Assembly (NCBI GenBank): GCA_902786505.1
Contig: CADACS010000055.1
Location: 1-41,332, forward strand
Length of the DNA: 41,332 nt
Direction: 5' to 3'
Source: an uncultured Planctomycetota bacterium
GTDB taxonomy: Bacteria > Planctomycetota > Planctomycetia > Pirellulales > Thermoguttaceae
The notes beneath the pieces were generated by a model that was not told the origin of the DNA, did no database searches, and was given only the letters and a program-made list of their open reading frames with translations. Positions 1-9,078 of the stretch are shown here, piece after piece. Position 1 is the first letter of the stretch. Each line of letters starts with the position of its first letter. Position numbers and translations under genes: made by a program.

Positions 1-34
1 GTTCTAACGGCCGTTTAGATAAAGAATAACAGAA

Positions 35-1024
35 ATGTCGCAGGACGAATTAAAAGAAAAATTGGCGCGCGCTTGCCGGCAGGTTCAGGCGCTCGAAGAA
101 GAGATAGGCAAAGTCCTTGTCGGACAGCGTCAGGTCGTACGTGAGGCGGTCGTCGCGACGCTCGCGGGCGGCTGCGTTCTGTTCGAGGGAGCGCCCGGAC
201 TCGGCAAAACGCTCTTTGTGCGCTCTTTAGCGCAGACGCTTGGCGGCGTCTTTTCGCGCATTCAGTTCACGCCCGACCTCATGCCCGCCGATATTACCGG
301 CTCGAATATTCTCGTCGAAAGCGAAGACGGGCAGAAGAGTTTTGAGTTTCAGCGCGGGCCTATTTTCGCGAACGTCGTTCTCGCGGACGAAATCAACCGC
401 GCGACGCCCAAAACGCAGTCGGCCCTTTTGGAAGCGATGCAGGAACATTCGGTTACGGTCGGCGGCGAAACGCGCAGGATCGACGGAATGTTCTTTGTGC
501 TCGCGACGCAGAATCCGCTCGAAATGGAAGGCACGTATCCGCTCCCGGAAGCGCAGCTCGACCGGTTCTTCTGCAAAATAGCGGTTCCGTATCCGTCGAC
601 CGAGGAGCTCGTCGCGATTGTGCGCGACGCGTCGAAACGCAAAAAGACGGAATTGCGGCAAGTCCTGACGCCGGACGACGTTCTGGAAATAGGCGAGCTG
701 GCCGAGCAGATTCCGATCGCCGACGAACTGCTTGAAACGGTCGTACGCGTCGTTAAGAACACGCGGCCGGAGGAGCCGACCGCGCCGGAGTCGGTGCGCA
801 AATACGTCCGTTACGGGTGCAGTCCCCGCGCGGCGCTGGCGCTCGCGAGCGCGGCAAAGATCTCCGCCATGCTCGACGGACGCTATAACGTCGCGGAAAA
901 AGACGTTATTGAACGCGCGCCCTCGATTCTTCGGCATCGCGTCGTTCTGAATTTCGAAGGACAGGCGGAAAATATTTCCGCGGACGCGATTATCGCCGAC
1001 GTTCTTGCGCAGGAAAAAAGCTGA
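35..1024 (+). CDS. MoxR-family AAA+ ATPase
   Basis: A 329-residue AAA+ ATPase of the MoxR family. These act as chaperone-like ATPases that work with von Willebrand A (VWA) proteins to mature or activate envelope or enzyme complexes. Visible motifs are Walker A GAPGLGKT (residues 52-59), Walker B VVLADE (114-119), sensor-1 region LATQNP (about 156-161) and the arginine-finger region PEAQLDRFF. The length is normal for the family. The ATG at 35 has only a weak purine-rich leader. It opens an operon: the DUF58 gene begins 23 bases downstream, followed by two VWA membrane proteins, the classic MoxR-DUF58-BatA order. The specific client is unknown. Confidence 0.95.
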   Translation: MSQDELKEKLARACRQVQALEEEIGKVLVGQRQVVREAVVATLAGGCVLFEGAPGLGKTLFVRSLAQTLGGVFSRIQFTPDLMPADITGSNILVESEDGQKSFEFQRGPIFANVVLADEINRATPKTQSALLEAMQEHSVTVGGETRRIDGMFFVLATQNPLEMEGTYPLPEAQLDRFFCKIAVPYPSTEELVAIVRDASKRKKTELRQVLTPDDVLEIGELAEQIPIADELLETVVRVVKNTRPEEPTAPESVRKYVRYGCSPRAALALASAAKISAMLDGRYNVAEKDVIERAPSILRHRVVLNFEGQAENISADAIIADVLAQEKS

Positions 1025-1047
1025 TTCACGGAAGGGCCGTTCGAGCG

Positions 1048-1929
1048 ATGTTCGATACGCAGACGCTGAAAAAATTTGAGTTTCTTCTGCTCGCGTCGAG
1101 TAAAGAGTATACGGGCCAGACGTCGGGCGCGCGCCGCAACTCGAAGCTCGGCGGCGGAGTCGAGTTCGTCGACTACCGCGACTACGTCTACGGCGACGAT
1201 CTCCGCAATTTAGACTGGAACGTTTACGCGCGTTTGGAAACGCCGTTTATTAAACAGTTTCAGGAAGAAGGGGATCTGCCCGTCTATTGCTTTTTAGACG
1301 CGTCTCGCAGTATGGGCGCGGACGCGGCCGCGAAGAAATTTGAGTACGCGAAAAATCTCGTTGGCGCGCTTGGCTATATCTCGCTCGCGCGGTTCGATTC
1401 CTTTGGCGTCTTTACGTTTGCGGACAAGCTCGGTTCGGCGTTCCCGCTCGCGCGCGGCAAGGGGCGGTTTCTCGAATTGGCGCGCTTTCTCGACGGGGTC
1501 GCGCCGCGCGCCGGGGTAACCGACGCGAACGGTTCGATTCGCGCGGCGCTCGCGAAGATTCGCAAGCCGGGCATGGCGCTTATTGTGAGCGACTGCTACG
1601 ACCCTAACGGGCTCGACGCGTCCCTCGAACGGCTCCTTGCGCGGAGGTTTGATCCCGTCGTACTGCAGATTTACGACGAGTCGGAGTCGAATCCGCAGGA
1701 TCGAGGCGACTATGTGTTCGAGGACGCGGAATCCGGCGCGACGCGTACTTTTACGGTCGACGAAAACACGCTCAAACGGTACCGCGCCGCGTTTCAAAAT
1801 TTTATCGCGACGGTCCGCACAAGCTGCGTTAAGCGCGGCGTTCGGTTCTACTCGACGTCGATCGGCGTTCCGTTTGAAACGTTCCTTCTCAACGTAACTT
1901 GCGATATGACGAATAGGGCCGTGAAATGA
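1048..1929 (+). CDS. DUF58 domain protein with VWA-like fold
   Basis: A 293-residue cytosolic protein of the DUF58 family, the usual partner of MoxR ATPases. The signature block YRDYVYGDDLRNLDW is at about residues 43-57 and is followed by an AR..P..KQF.EE segment. A MIDAS-like DASRS motif (D84, S86, S88) indicates a VWA-type metal-binding fold. No membrane segment is visible. A good ribosome binding site, GGAAGG, lies about 14 bases before the ATG. The 3' end overlaps the next gene by four bases (ATGA), which suggests translational coupling. Its molecular role is not established beyond association with MoxR systems. Confidence 0.93.
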   Translation: MFDTQTLKKFEFLLLASSKEYTGQTSGARRNSKLGGGVEFVDYRDYVYGDDLRNLDWNVYARLETPFIKQFQEEGDLPVYCFLDASRSMGADAAAKKFEYAKNLVGALGYISLARFDSFGVFTFADKLGSAFPLARGKGRFLELARFLDGVAPRAGVTDANGSIRAALAKIRKPGMALIVSDCYDPNGLDASLERLLARRFDPVVLQIYDESESNPQDRGDYVFEDAESGATRTFTVDENTLKRYRAAFQNFIATVRTSCVKRGVRFYSTSIGVPFETFLLNVTCDMTNRAVK

Positions 1930-3596
1930 CGTTTACGCATCCTCTCGCGCTCTGGTTGGCGCTCCTGATTCCGGTCGTCGTCTTCGCGTTCTTTATTCGG
2001 CGCAAGTTGAGACGGCGGCGCGTTCCGGCGCTCTTTCTTTGGGAAGAGGCGCTCGGAAAGACGTTTGCGAAAGCGCGGTCGTTTAAATTGCGCAATCTCT
2101 TGGCGTTAATCGTCGCGGCGGTCATAACGGCGGCGCTTGTCGGATCGGTCGCGGAGCCGGTCGCAGGCGGTTCCGACGCCGACGCGACGGTCGTCGTCTT
2201 TGATAACTCCGCGAGTATGAACGCGTTGGAGAAGGGCGACGTCTCGCGTCTGGAACTTGCGCGAACCGAGCTCGAACGGCTTGTCTATCATAAGAGCGAG
2301 GAGAGCGAAATTCTCGTCATAACGACGGCGGGCGCCCCGACGGTCCTTGCCGGGTATACGCGCGACGCGGCCGCGCTGCGCAAGACGGCGGCCGAGATCA
2401 AGCCGACCGAACTGCCGAGCGCTATGCCCGAAAGTCTCGAACTGGCGCGGACGTTCGCTCAGACCCGCGGAAAAGGCGCGCGCGTTCTCGTACTGTCGGA
2501 CGGCTGTTTCGACGGCGCCGACGGCTTTCTCTCGTCGCTTCACGCGACCGATTCGATTCAATTTCGTCAAATCGGCGGGCCGCTCGACAACGTCGCGGTT
2601 GAGACGTTTCAGGCGCGCCGCAGCCCGATCGGGGACGCCGCGTACGAAGCGACGCTGGAAGTGGTCAATTACGGCGACAAGCCCGTTTCCTTCGACGTTG
2701 AAATTGGGCTCAACGACACGCTCGTCGATCTCGTTCCCATGACGCTCGAACCGAACGCGCGCGATAAACGGACGCTCAAGTACGAATCGACGGAAGGCGG
2801 AACTCTCAGCGCGCGCGTTCTCATAGACGACGCCGCCGCGAACCGCCAGACGCAGGACGACGTGAAGCTCGCCGATCTGCCGGACTTTCCGAGAATGCGC
2901 GTTCTGCTCTACGGAACGGTCGACCGTTTTCTTCAGGCGGTCTTCGCGGCTCAGCCAAACGTCGAAACGGAGCGCGTTTCCGAGATTCCCGACGCGCTCG
3001 AACCCGACGCGCTCCTTGTGATTTGCGGCGACGTTCCGGAAACGCTCCCGAAAGGGAAAGTCGCGCTCGTCAATCCGACGTCGGGCGCGAATCTCTTTGC
3101 GGTCGGGGACGAGGAGTACGAGACCGCCGTCGAGCCGGGAGTCGTCGATTCTCCGCTGACGTGCTTTCTGAATTTCGACGGCGTCGCGCTTCGCGGCGCA
3201 CGCGATATCGTTCCGTTTGAAGGCGTCGCCGTCGAGACCTTCGCTCGAACTCCGGAAGCGCCCGCAATCTTTGCCGCGCGCGATCCCAATTTGCCCGACT
3301 CGCCGCGCTGGGTCTATAACTTTTCGTGCACGGCCGATTCGATCGTTCTGCGAACCCTGTTTCCGATCGTCTTCGCGAACTTAGTCGGCGCGGCGCGCGG
3401 AATCGACGACTCAAACTACGCGTCCGCGCAAGTCCTGCCCGACGCGGAATTTAATTTGCGCGCTCCCGCGGACGGAAAAACGTCCGCCGCGCTCGGCGCG
3501 TCCGGCGGAAGAATAACGCTTTGGCGGTTTTTTGCCGCCGCCGCGTTCCTGCTCGCCGGCTTGGAATATTACTGGTATTGCCGTCGGCGCCTCTGA
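1926..3596 (+). CDS. BatA-like membrane protein with VWA domain
   Basis: A 556-residue membrane protein. The N-terminus (FTHPLALWLALLIPVVVFAFF) matches the aerotolerance-regulator BatA N-terminal type, with membrane segments at about residues 6-23 and 57-77. A VWA domain follows, with MIDAS motif DNSAS (D93, S95, S97). The middle part is probably extracytoplasmic beta-rich sequence. A last hydrophobic segment near residues 530-548 precedes a basic tail (YCRRRL). The start overlaps the DUF58 gene by four bases. It probably assembles with the next VWA protein as a membrane complex controlled by the MoxR ATPase. The substrate is unknown. Confidence 0.9.
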   Translation: MTFTHPLALWLALLIPVVVFAFFIRRKLRRRRVPALFLWEEALGKTFAKARSFKLRNLLALIVAAVITAALVGSVAEPVAGGSDADATVVVFDNSASMNALEKGDVSRLELARTELERLVYHKSEESEILVITTAGAPTVLAGYTRDAAALRKTAAEIKPTELPSAMPESLELARTFAQTRGKGARVLVLSDGCFDGADGFLSSLHATDSIQFRQIGGPLDNVAVETFQARRSPIGDAAYEATLEVVNYGDKPVSFDVEIGLNDTLVDLVPMTLEPNARDKRTLKYESTEGGTLSARVLIDDAAANRQTQDDVKLADLPDFPRMRVLLYGTVDRFLQAVFAAQPNVETERVSEIPDALEPDALLVICGDVPETLPKGKVALVNPTSGANLFAVGDEEYETAVEPGVVDSPLTCFLNFDGVALRGARDIVPFEGVAVETFARTPEAPAIFAARDPNLPDSPRWVYNFSCTADSIVLRTLFPIVFANLVGAARGIDDSNYASAQVLPDAEFNLRAPADGKTSAALGASGGRITLWRFFAAAAFLLAGLEYYWYCRRRL

Positions 3597-3645
3597 CGGC
3601 GGAAGACGGAACGCCGCGTGCGGCGACAGACGTTGCGAACTAGTT

Positions 3646-6141
3646 ATGTCGATATACTTTACCAATCCGATCTGGCTGCTCCTTGCTATTCCGGCGCTCG
3701 CGGCGATACTCTATTCGCGCCGGCGTTCGCTGGTCGAGCTGTCGGCGAAACGTCAGGCGCTTCTCCTCGCTTCGCGCTGCGTAATCTGTCTCGCGCCGCT
3801 CCTTGCGCTCGCCGGACTTACGCTCGCGACAGCGTCGCGCGACCGGGAGACGGTCTATCTTATCGACACGAGCGCGTCGGTCGATTCCGGGGCCGCGGAG
3901 AAGGTCGATTCGTTTATTCAGCGCGCGAACGTTCCGAACGCGAAGCGAATCTATTTTGCGGGGGGAACGAGTCCCAATTCGCCAGACGCGCTGACCGAAT
4001 CTCAGCGGAACGAAACGAATTTAGAATCCGCGCTCTTTACCGCGTACGCTGCGGCCGATCCGACGCGAAAATCTCAAATCGTCCTCTTTTCCGACGGCGT
4101 CGAGACGTCGGGCGAGCTCGCGAACGCGCTTCATGAGACGCGCGTCCCCGTTTCCGTCTGTCCGCTCGAAACGTCGAAGGCGGAACGGCTTCAGCTTGCG
4201 CGCTTGACCGCGCCGGAGTCCGCGCGTCAGGGCGCGCCGTTCGAGGTCGAGGCGGTCGTTCAGAGCGTCTCGGAAACGCGGGGCGTCGTTTCAGTTTACG
4301 CGAACGGGGCGCTTGTGTCGCGCTGGGAAGAGACGATAGCCGCCGGAGAGAACCGGTTTCCTTTCAGCGTTACCGCAAGTTCGAAAGATAAAGAGCTTGA
4401 GATTTCCGCGATTCTCGAATCGGAGGAGGAAATAGCCGTCGGCGCGGATTCCGCGCGCGCGTTCGTTTCGCTCGACGGCAAGCCGAAAATTCTTGTTATA
4501 GCCAAAGAACCGGACGCGCTACGCAACTTTACTTCCGCTCTTCGCGCGCAGGATTTTGAGGTCGAAGCGCGGCCGCTGGAGGGCTTGCCGGAAACCGCGC
4601 TGGAAATGGAGCCGTTCGACGGGATCGTTTTAGCGGACGTTTCCGCGACGTCGCTCTCGACGCGTCAGCTTGAATCGCTTGGCGAATACGCGCGCGATTT
4701 TGGGGGCGGGCTCGTCGTTATTGGCGGCGAAAACTCGTTTGGCGCGGGCGGTTACGGACATACCGAGCTCGACGCGCTCCTGCCCGTGGCGTCCGATTTC
4801 GAAAAAGAAAAAGAGAAGCCAAGTCTTGCCGTCGCGCTCGTCGTCGACCGTTCCGGCTCGATGGACGGCGACAAAATGGAGCTGACCAAAAAGGCGGCGC
4901 AAGGGGTTGTGGAACTCCTCTCGCCGCAGGATTTTATCTCGGTAATCGCGTTCGACGACGCGCCGCGCGAAGTCGTTCCGATTCAGAACGTAACGTCGCC
5001 GGCCGCCTTAAACGAAACGATCGGCGCGATTTCCGCCGACGGCGCGACGAATATCTATCCCGCGCTCGCGAAGGCGACCGACGATCTGCTCCGCGTGAAC
5101 GCGAAATTTAAGCACATTATTCTGCTCTCCGACGGCCTGAGCGTACCGGGCGAATACGAGCAGACGATCCGTCGCGCGGTCGGCGGCAAGATTACCGTGT
5201 CGACCGTCGGAATCGGGACCGACGCGGACCGTTTTCTCCTCGAGAAGATCGCGTCGGAGGGCGCCGGCCGGAGTTACTTCTGCGAGGATCCGCGGTCGGT
5301 TCCGCAGATTTTCGCGCGCGAGACCCGGCTCGCCGACCGTTCGGCGGTCAGCGAGGAGCCCTTTCTTGTCTTTGAAGAGAATTCGAGCGCGAAAATATTG
5401 GGCGATATCTCTTTAGAAGAGGCGCCTCCGCTGCTGGGGAACGCGGTCGTCCGCGCAAAGCCCACGGCCCAAGTCGCGCTCACGACCGAACGCGGCGAAC
5501 CGCTCATGGCGTTCTGGCGTTACGGTCTGGGAACGACCGTCGCGTTTATGTCCGACGCGGACGGACGCTGGTCCGCAGAATGGCTCGATTGGCCCGACTT
5601 CTCCCGGTTCTGGGCGCAGGTCGCGCGGTTTGCCATGCGTCAGAGCGACGCGTCGAACGCGTGCGTCTCGGTCGACGTCCGAGGCGGAAGGGCGACTTTG
5701 CGCGTCGACGCGCGCGATCGGTTCGACCGGTTCCTCAACGGCTGCGACGTTAAGGCGGCCGTCGTCGACGCGAACGGCGCCCGGAGCGAGATAACGGCGG
5801 TTCAGCGCGCGCCGGGCCTCTACGAAGCGTCCTTTCCGACGAGAACGGGGATAAAATACGCCGCGGCGGTTACCGCGACTCAGGGGGACGAGACCCTCTT
5901 TACGGCGTCGCGCGCGTTCATCGCGGAAAAGAGCCGCGAGACGGACGTCCGCGCGACGGACGAAGAGACGCTGCGGGAGATCGCGCGCGCGACCGGGGGC
6001 GTCTACAATCCCGCGCCGGAAGATATTGCGAACGCGGAGATTCCGTTTGAGCCCAAACGCGCGTTTCCGCTGCGCTCTTTTTTACTGTGTTTGGCGTTGT
6101 TTACTTTTGCGGCCGACGTTTACCTGCGTCGAATCGATTGA
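3646..6141 (+). CDS. Membrane protein with two VWA-like regions and a GATase-like domain
   Basis: An 831-residue protein. The start at 3646 is preferred over an in-frame ATG at 3532, because the protein then begins MSIYFTNPIWLLLAIPAL, a typical BatA/BatB first membrane helix, and avoids overlap with the upstream gene. A second helix lies near residues 45-63. A first VWA-like motif DTSAS (D74, S76, S78) is followed by a glutamine-amidotransferase-like segment (KPKILVIAKEP to GGGLVVIGGENSFG, about residues 280-375). A canonical VWA MIDAS DRSGS (D401, S403, S405) follows. The C-terminus ends in one membrane helix. The layout matches large VWA proteins found next to MoxR/DUF58 genes. The catalytic Cys of true amidotransferases was not seen, so that domain is probably structural. 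Confidence 0.88.
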   Translation: MSIYFTNPIWLLLAIPALAAILYSRRRSLVELSAKRQALLLASRCVICLAPLLALAGLTLATASRDRETVYLIDTSASVDSGAAEKVDSFIQRANVPNAKRIYFAGGTSPNSPDALTESQRNETNLESALFTAYAAADPTRKSQIVLFSDGVETSGELANALHETRVPVSVCPLETSKAERLQLARLTAPESARQGAPFEVEAVVQSVSETRGVVSVYANGALVSRWEETIAAGENRFPFSVTASSKDKELEISAILESEEEIAVGADSARAFVSLDGKPKILVIAKEPDALRNFTSALRAQDFEVEARPLEGLPETALEMEPFDGIVLADVSATSLSTRQLESLGEYARDFGGGLVVIGGENSFGAGGYGHTELDALLPVASDFEKEKEKPSLAVALVVDRSGSMDGDKMELTKKAAQGVVELLSPQDFISVIAFDDAPREVVPIQNVTSPAALNETIGAISADGATNIYPALAKATDDLLRVNAKFKHIILLSDGLSVPGEYEQTIRRAVGGKITVSTVGIGTDADRFLLEKIASEGAGRSYFCEDPRSVPQIFARETRLADRSAVSEEPFLVFEENSSAKILGDISLEEAPPLLGNAVVRAKPTAQVALTTERGEPLMAFWRYGLGTTVAFMSDADGRWSAEWLDWPDFSRFWAQVARFAMRQSDASNACVSVDVRGGRATLRVDARDRFDRFLNGCDVKAAVVDANGARSEITAVQRAPGLYEASFPTRTGIKYAAAVTATQGDETLFTASRAFIAEKSRETDVRATDEETLREIARATGGVYNPAPEDIANAEIPFEPKRAFPLRSFLLCLALFTFAADVYLRRID

Positions 6142-6152
6142 AAGACGTTGTT

Positions 6153-7766
6153 ATGAAGAATGAAAAGAACGCGACTCCGTTGAATACGGAAAAGCTGCGC
6201 CGCGTCGTATCTCAGGCGCGCCGCCGGCTCTATTTGCGGTCCCTTTTGGAATCCGCGAGCTCCAGTTTTCTGTTTGCGACTTGCGCGGCGGTCGTTTACG
6301 TCGCCGCGAGCGTCGCGTTTGGCAAGTTGGCGTACGGGCCCGGGGTTATCGTCGGGATTACGTTTGCGATCGGGTGCGCGGCGACGCTCGCGTCGTTCTT
6401 TACGGCGCGCTTTGAGCGTCATGAGGCGGAAAAGGCGATCGACCGCCGCTATTCCTTCGACGACCGTTTTCTCACCGCGTCGGAGCTGATTAAACGCGCG
6501 GAAACGGGCGGCGTCAACGACTTCGAACGGCTGCAGCTGCTCGACTGCCTCGAGCGCGTCGATCAGGTCGAGCCGGGGCAGGTCGTTTCCATTAAGCCGC
6601 GGGGCGGCCGCGCGCGTCTGGCTCTCCTCGCCGCCGCCGTCGCCGCGCTCGCGTTTGTCCTCTGGAAGCCGAACGCGGATCAGGCGCTCGCAAAGACGCC
6701 GAACGAGACGTCGCTGAGCGTTTCGAGGGAACTGCACGACAATCTCCTCGCGCCCGTTCGTGAGCTCGCCGACGCGGATCCGGAAAACGCGGAACTGCGC
6801 GCCCTGTCGACGCGGCTGCAGGAGCTCGTCGACGAATTTGACGCCAATAACGACGATCCGAAAAAGGGAACGTCGATTATCGCGCAAATGGAGCAGGAGA
6901 TTAAAAATACAATTGCCGCTTGCGGCGTCGAAAAGACGGAAAAGTCGCTCAAAGATCTCGGCGAGGCGTTCGGCGCGATCGAATCGACGCGAACGCTTTC
7001 AACCGCGCTCGCGGAAGGGGATTACGGAACGGCGGCCGACGAACTCGAAAAGCTCGATTTCGAAAAGATGAGCGTCCGCGACCGTCAGGCGCTCGCCGAC
7101 CGGCTCAAGGCCGCGGCCGAGATTTTGCGCAGTCGGAAAGACGAACAGACGGCGCAGCTGACCGAGCAACTCGCCGACGAACTCCAGAGCGGCAAGTGCG
7201 CTTCGTGCAAAAACACCGCGTGCAAGATGGCGGGCAAACTGCGCAAACATCTAACGAACAAAGAGACGGAAAAGCAGTTGAACTGCCAGCTTGCGCGGCT
7301 CGGTCTGTGCAAATCGAACTGCGCCGGCGCGTGCTCGACGTGCACGGCGAACTGCCCGTCGAACGCCCAGCAGTCGGGCGGGGCGGGCCAGAAGGATTCG
7401 TCGGCGCAAACGGCAAACGGCGCGAAGGCGGAAGGGGACGGCAAACGCCCGACAAGTTCGACCGGACTTGCGAGCGATCCTCTTTCCGGCTCCGATTCGC
7501 AAATGGCGACGGAAAAGACGTTAACGCGCGTCTCCGGCAAGGAAGGGGACGAGGGCGCGTCGAGCGTGGAGACGGTCGCGTCCGGCTCCGGACAGGCGGC
7601 GGAACTGCGGCGCGAGCGCGACGAAAAAGAGCGCGAATACGTCAAGCAGATCGAAGCGGCGCTCGACGCCGATTCCGTTCCGATCGAACGCCGGCGCGTC
7701 GTTCGCTCTTACTTCGAAGAGATTCGCAAATCGGACGAGCCCGAAGTTAACGGCGGGGAGAACTGA
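6153..7766 (+). CDS. Membrane-anchored coiled-coil protein with a Cys-rich cluster, unknown function
   Basis: A 537-residue protein with no recognised enzyme domain. The start at 6153 (MKNEKN) lies 11 bases after the previous stop; an in-frame ATG at 6087 would overlap that gene. Two close hydrophobic segments lie at about residues 32-84 and a third at about 152-170, followed by a long charged helical region. Residues 349-401 hold nine cysteines (CASC, NTAC, then CKSNC, GAC, STC and ANC), suggesting a metal-binding or disulphide cluster. A Ser/Gly/Ala-rich linker leads to a conserved-looking C-terminal helix (VKQIEAALDADSVPIERRR). It is the fifth gene of the MoxR operon and is probably a structural partner of the VWA proteins. 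Confidence 0.8.
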   Translation: MKNEKNATPLNTEKLRRVVSQARRRLYLRSLLESASSSFLFATCAAVVYVAASVAFGKLAYGPGVIVGITFAIGCAATLASFFTARFERHEAEKAIDRRYSFDDRFLTASELIKRAETGGVNDFERLQLLDCLERVDQVEPGQVVSIKPRGGRARLALLAAAVAALAFVLWKPNADQALAKTPNETSLSVSRELHDNLLAPVRELADADPENAELRALSTRLQELVDEFDANNDDPKKGTSIIAQMEQEIKNTIAACGVEKTEKSLKDLGEAFGAIESTRTLSTALAEGDYGTAADELEKLDFEKMSVRDRQALADRLKAAAEILRSRKDEQTAQLTEQLADELQSGKCASCKNTACKMAGKLRKHLTNKETEKQLNCQLARLGLCKSNCAGACSTCTANCPSNAQQSGGAGQKDSSAQTANGAKAEGDGKRPTSSTGLASDPLSGSDSQMATEKTLTRVSGKEGDEGASSVETVASGSGQAAELRRERDEKEREYVKQIEAALDADSVPIERRRVVRSYFEEIRKSDEPEVNGGEN

Positions 7767-7768
7767 GC

Positions 7769-8905
7769 GTGAAGAAACGGTTTGACGCGGTCTTGGCCCG
7801 AAAAGCGTGGCGGCAGATTCATTACACGCTCGGCTGGATCTGTTCCGCCGTGTGCGCGATCGTTTGCGTTACCGGCGGTCTCTATCTCTTTCGGGACGAG
7901 CTTGGCCGCGCCGTCGAGCCGGAACGCTATTACGTCGAAGCGCGCGCCGAACGCATGCCGCTCGACGCGCTTGTCGAGGCCCTCGAGCGCGAATGGAACG
8001 CCAAAGCGGAGACGGTCGTTATACCGGCGGATCCGCGCCGCGCCGCCCGGATACTGCTGCGCCGGGAAAACGAGCGCGGCAAGACGCGTATCCTTTGCGA
8101 CGCCGATCCTTATACCGGTAAAATAACCGGCGCGGGCGCCGATAAATCGACGCCCTTCTTTAAGGTGGTCCGCCGATGGCATACGCGGCTCAATCTCCCG
8201 AAGCATATCGGGCGGCCCCTTGTCGACATCTGCTCCGGCGTTATGCTTTTCCTTCTCCTTACCGGACTCCGACTGTGGCTGCCGCAAAAGCTTTCCGGCT
8301 TAAAAGCGCGTCTGACGGTCAAGTGGACCGGCGGCGCGAAACGCGCTCTGTTTGATCTGCATAACGCCGTCGGGATTTATACCTTCGTTCCGCTCGTCAT
8401 ACTGTCGGCGACCGGCGCGTATTTCGCGTTTGGCGAAGTTCATTCCGATTTCGCGCCGCGTCTGGCGCTCGCCGACGCGCAAGACGCGTCTGCGAAGCCG
8501 TTGGAAGAACAGTCGTTAGACGCGCTGGCGCGGTTCTGCTTAGACGACGCGAACGGGCGCGCGTTCAAGGCGTCTTTTCCGCGAAACCCAAAGACGCAGG
8601 CGCTTTCCGTCGAAGTAACCGGCGGCGGATTCTGGTCGTGCGCCGCGCCGACCGTATACTACTGGAACGCCGAAGATTACACGCTCGTTAAGAAGACCGG
8701 TTTTCGCGATATGACGCCGCGCGGGAAATTGCGCGCCCTGGTTCGCGAATGTCATATGGGCGGTATCTTTGGAACCGGCTCTAAAATAATCTTTTGTCTC
8801 GGCTGTCTCGGCGGATTCGCGCTCGCGCTGACCGGGCTGTGGCTGGCGGTTCTTAAATCGGGCTCCGGAACTTCAAAACAGAAAGATTCCGCCGAGAGCG
8901 CTTGA
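7769..8905 (+). CDS. PepSY-associated transmembrane protein (PiuB-like)
   Basis: A 378-residue inner-membrane protein of the PepSY-TM family. These proteins are often tied to iron or siderophore use, or to membrane electron transfer. The N-terminal helix begins RQIHYTLGWICSAVCAIVC and ends GGLYLFRDEL, typical of the family. Further helices lie around residues 148-170 (DICSGVMLFLLLTGLRLWLP), 195-217 (HNAVGIYTFVPLVILSATG) and the C-terminus (FCLGCLGGFALALTGLW). Histidines at helix ends (HYTLGW, RRWHTRLNLPKHIG, DLHNAVG, ECHMGG) could bind haem. The start is GTG, two bases after the preceding stop, so it is co-transcribed with the MoxR operon. A functional link is not obvious. Confidence 0.85.
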   Translation: MKKRFDAVLARKAWRQIHYTLGWICSAVCAIVCVTGGLYLFRDELGRAVEPERYYVEARAERMPLDALVEALEREWNAKAETVVIPADPRRAARILLRRENERGKTRILCDADPYTGKITGAGADKSTPFFKVVRRWHTRLNLPKHIGRPLVDICSGVMLFLLLTGLRLWLPQKLSGLKARLTVKWTGGAKRALFDLHNAVGIYTFVPLVILSATGAYFAFGEVHSDFAPRLALADAQDASAKPLEEQSLDALARFCLDDANGRAFKASFPRNPKTQALSVEVTGGGFWSCAAPTVYYWNAEDYTLVKKTGFRDMTPRGKLRALVRECHMGGIFGTGSKIIFCLGCLGGFALALTGLWLAVLKSGSGTSKQKDSAESA

Positions 8906-8964
8906 ACGCCGCCCTTTTTCCCGCCGAACTCTATTTCTCTCCGCGTCTTTCTTTTTCAAAGACG

Positions 8965-8993
8965 TCGACCCGCGCCCTCCCGTATGATACAAT
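8965..8993 (+). promoter_or_regulatory. Predicted sigma70-type promoter for the GH43 gene
   Basis: TCGACC (8965-8970), a 17-base spacer and TACAAT (8988-8993), followed by a GC-rich discriminator (GGGAGCGCGG). This would give a leader of roughly 75 bases before the ATG at 9079. An overlapping TATGAT at 8983 is an alternative -10. Seen by eye only. Confidence 0.5.
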
Positions 8994-9078
8994 GGGAGCG
9001 CGGGCGCCGGTTTGCGCGCGCCCGAACAGACTGCGGAACGCCGTTGGCGGACCGCGTGAAAAGAAAAAGGGCGGCGTT

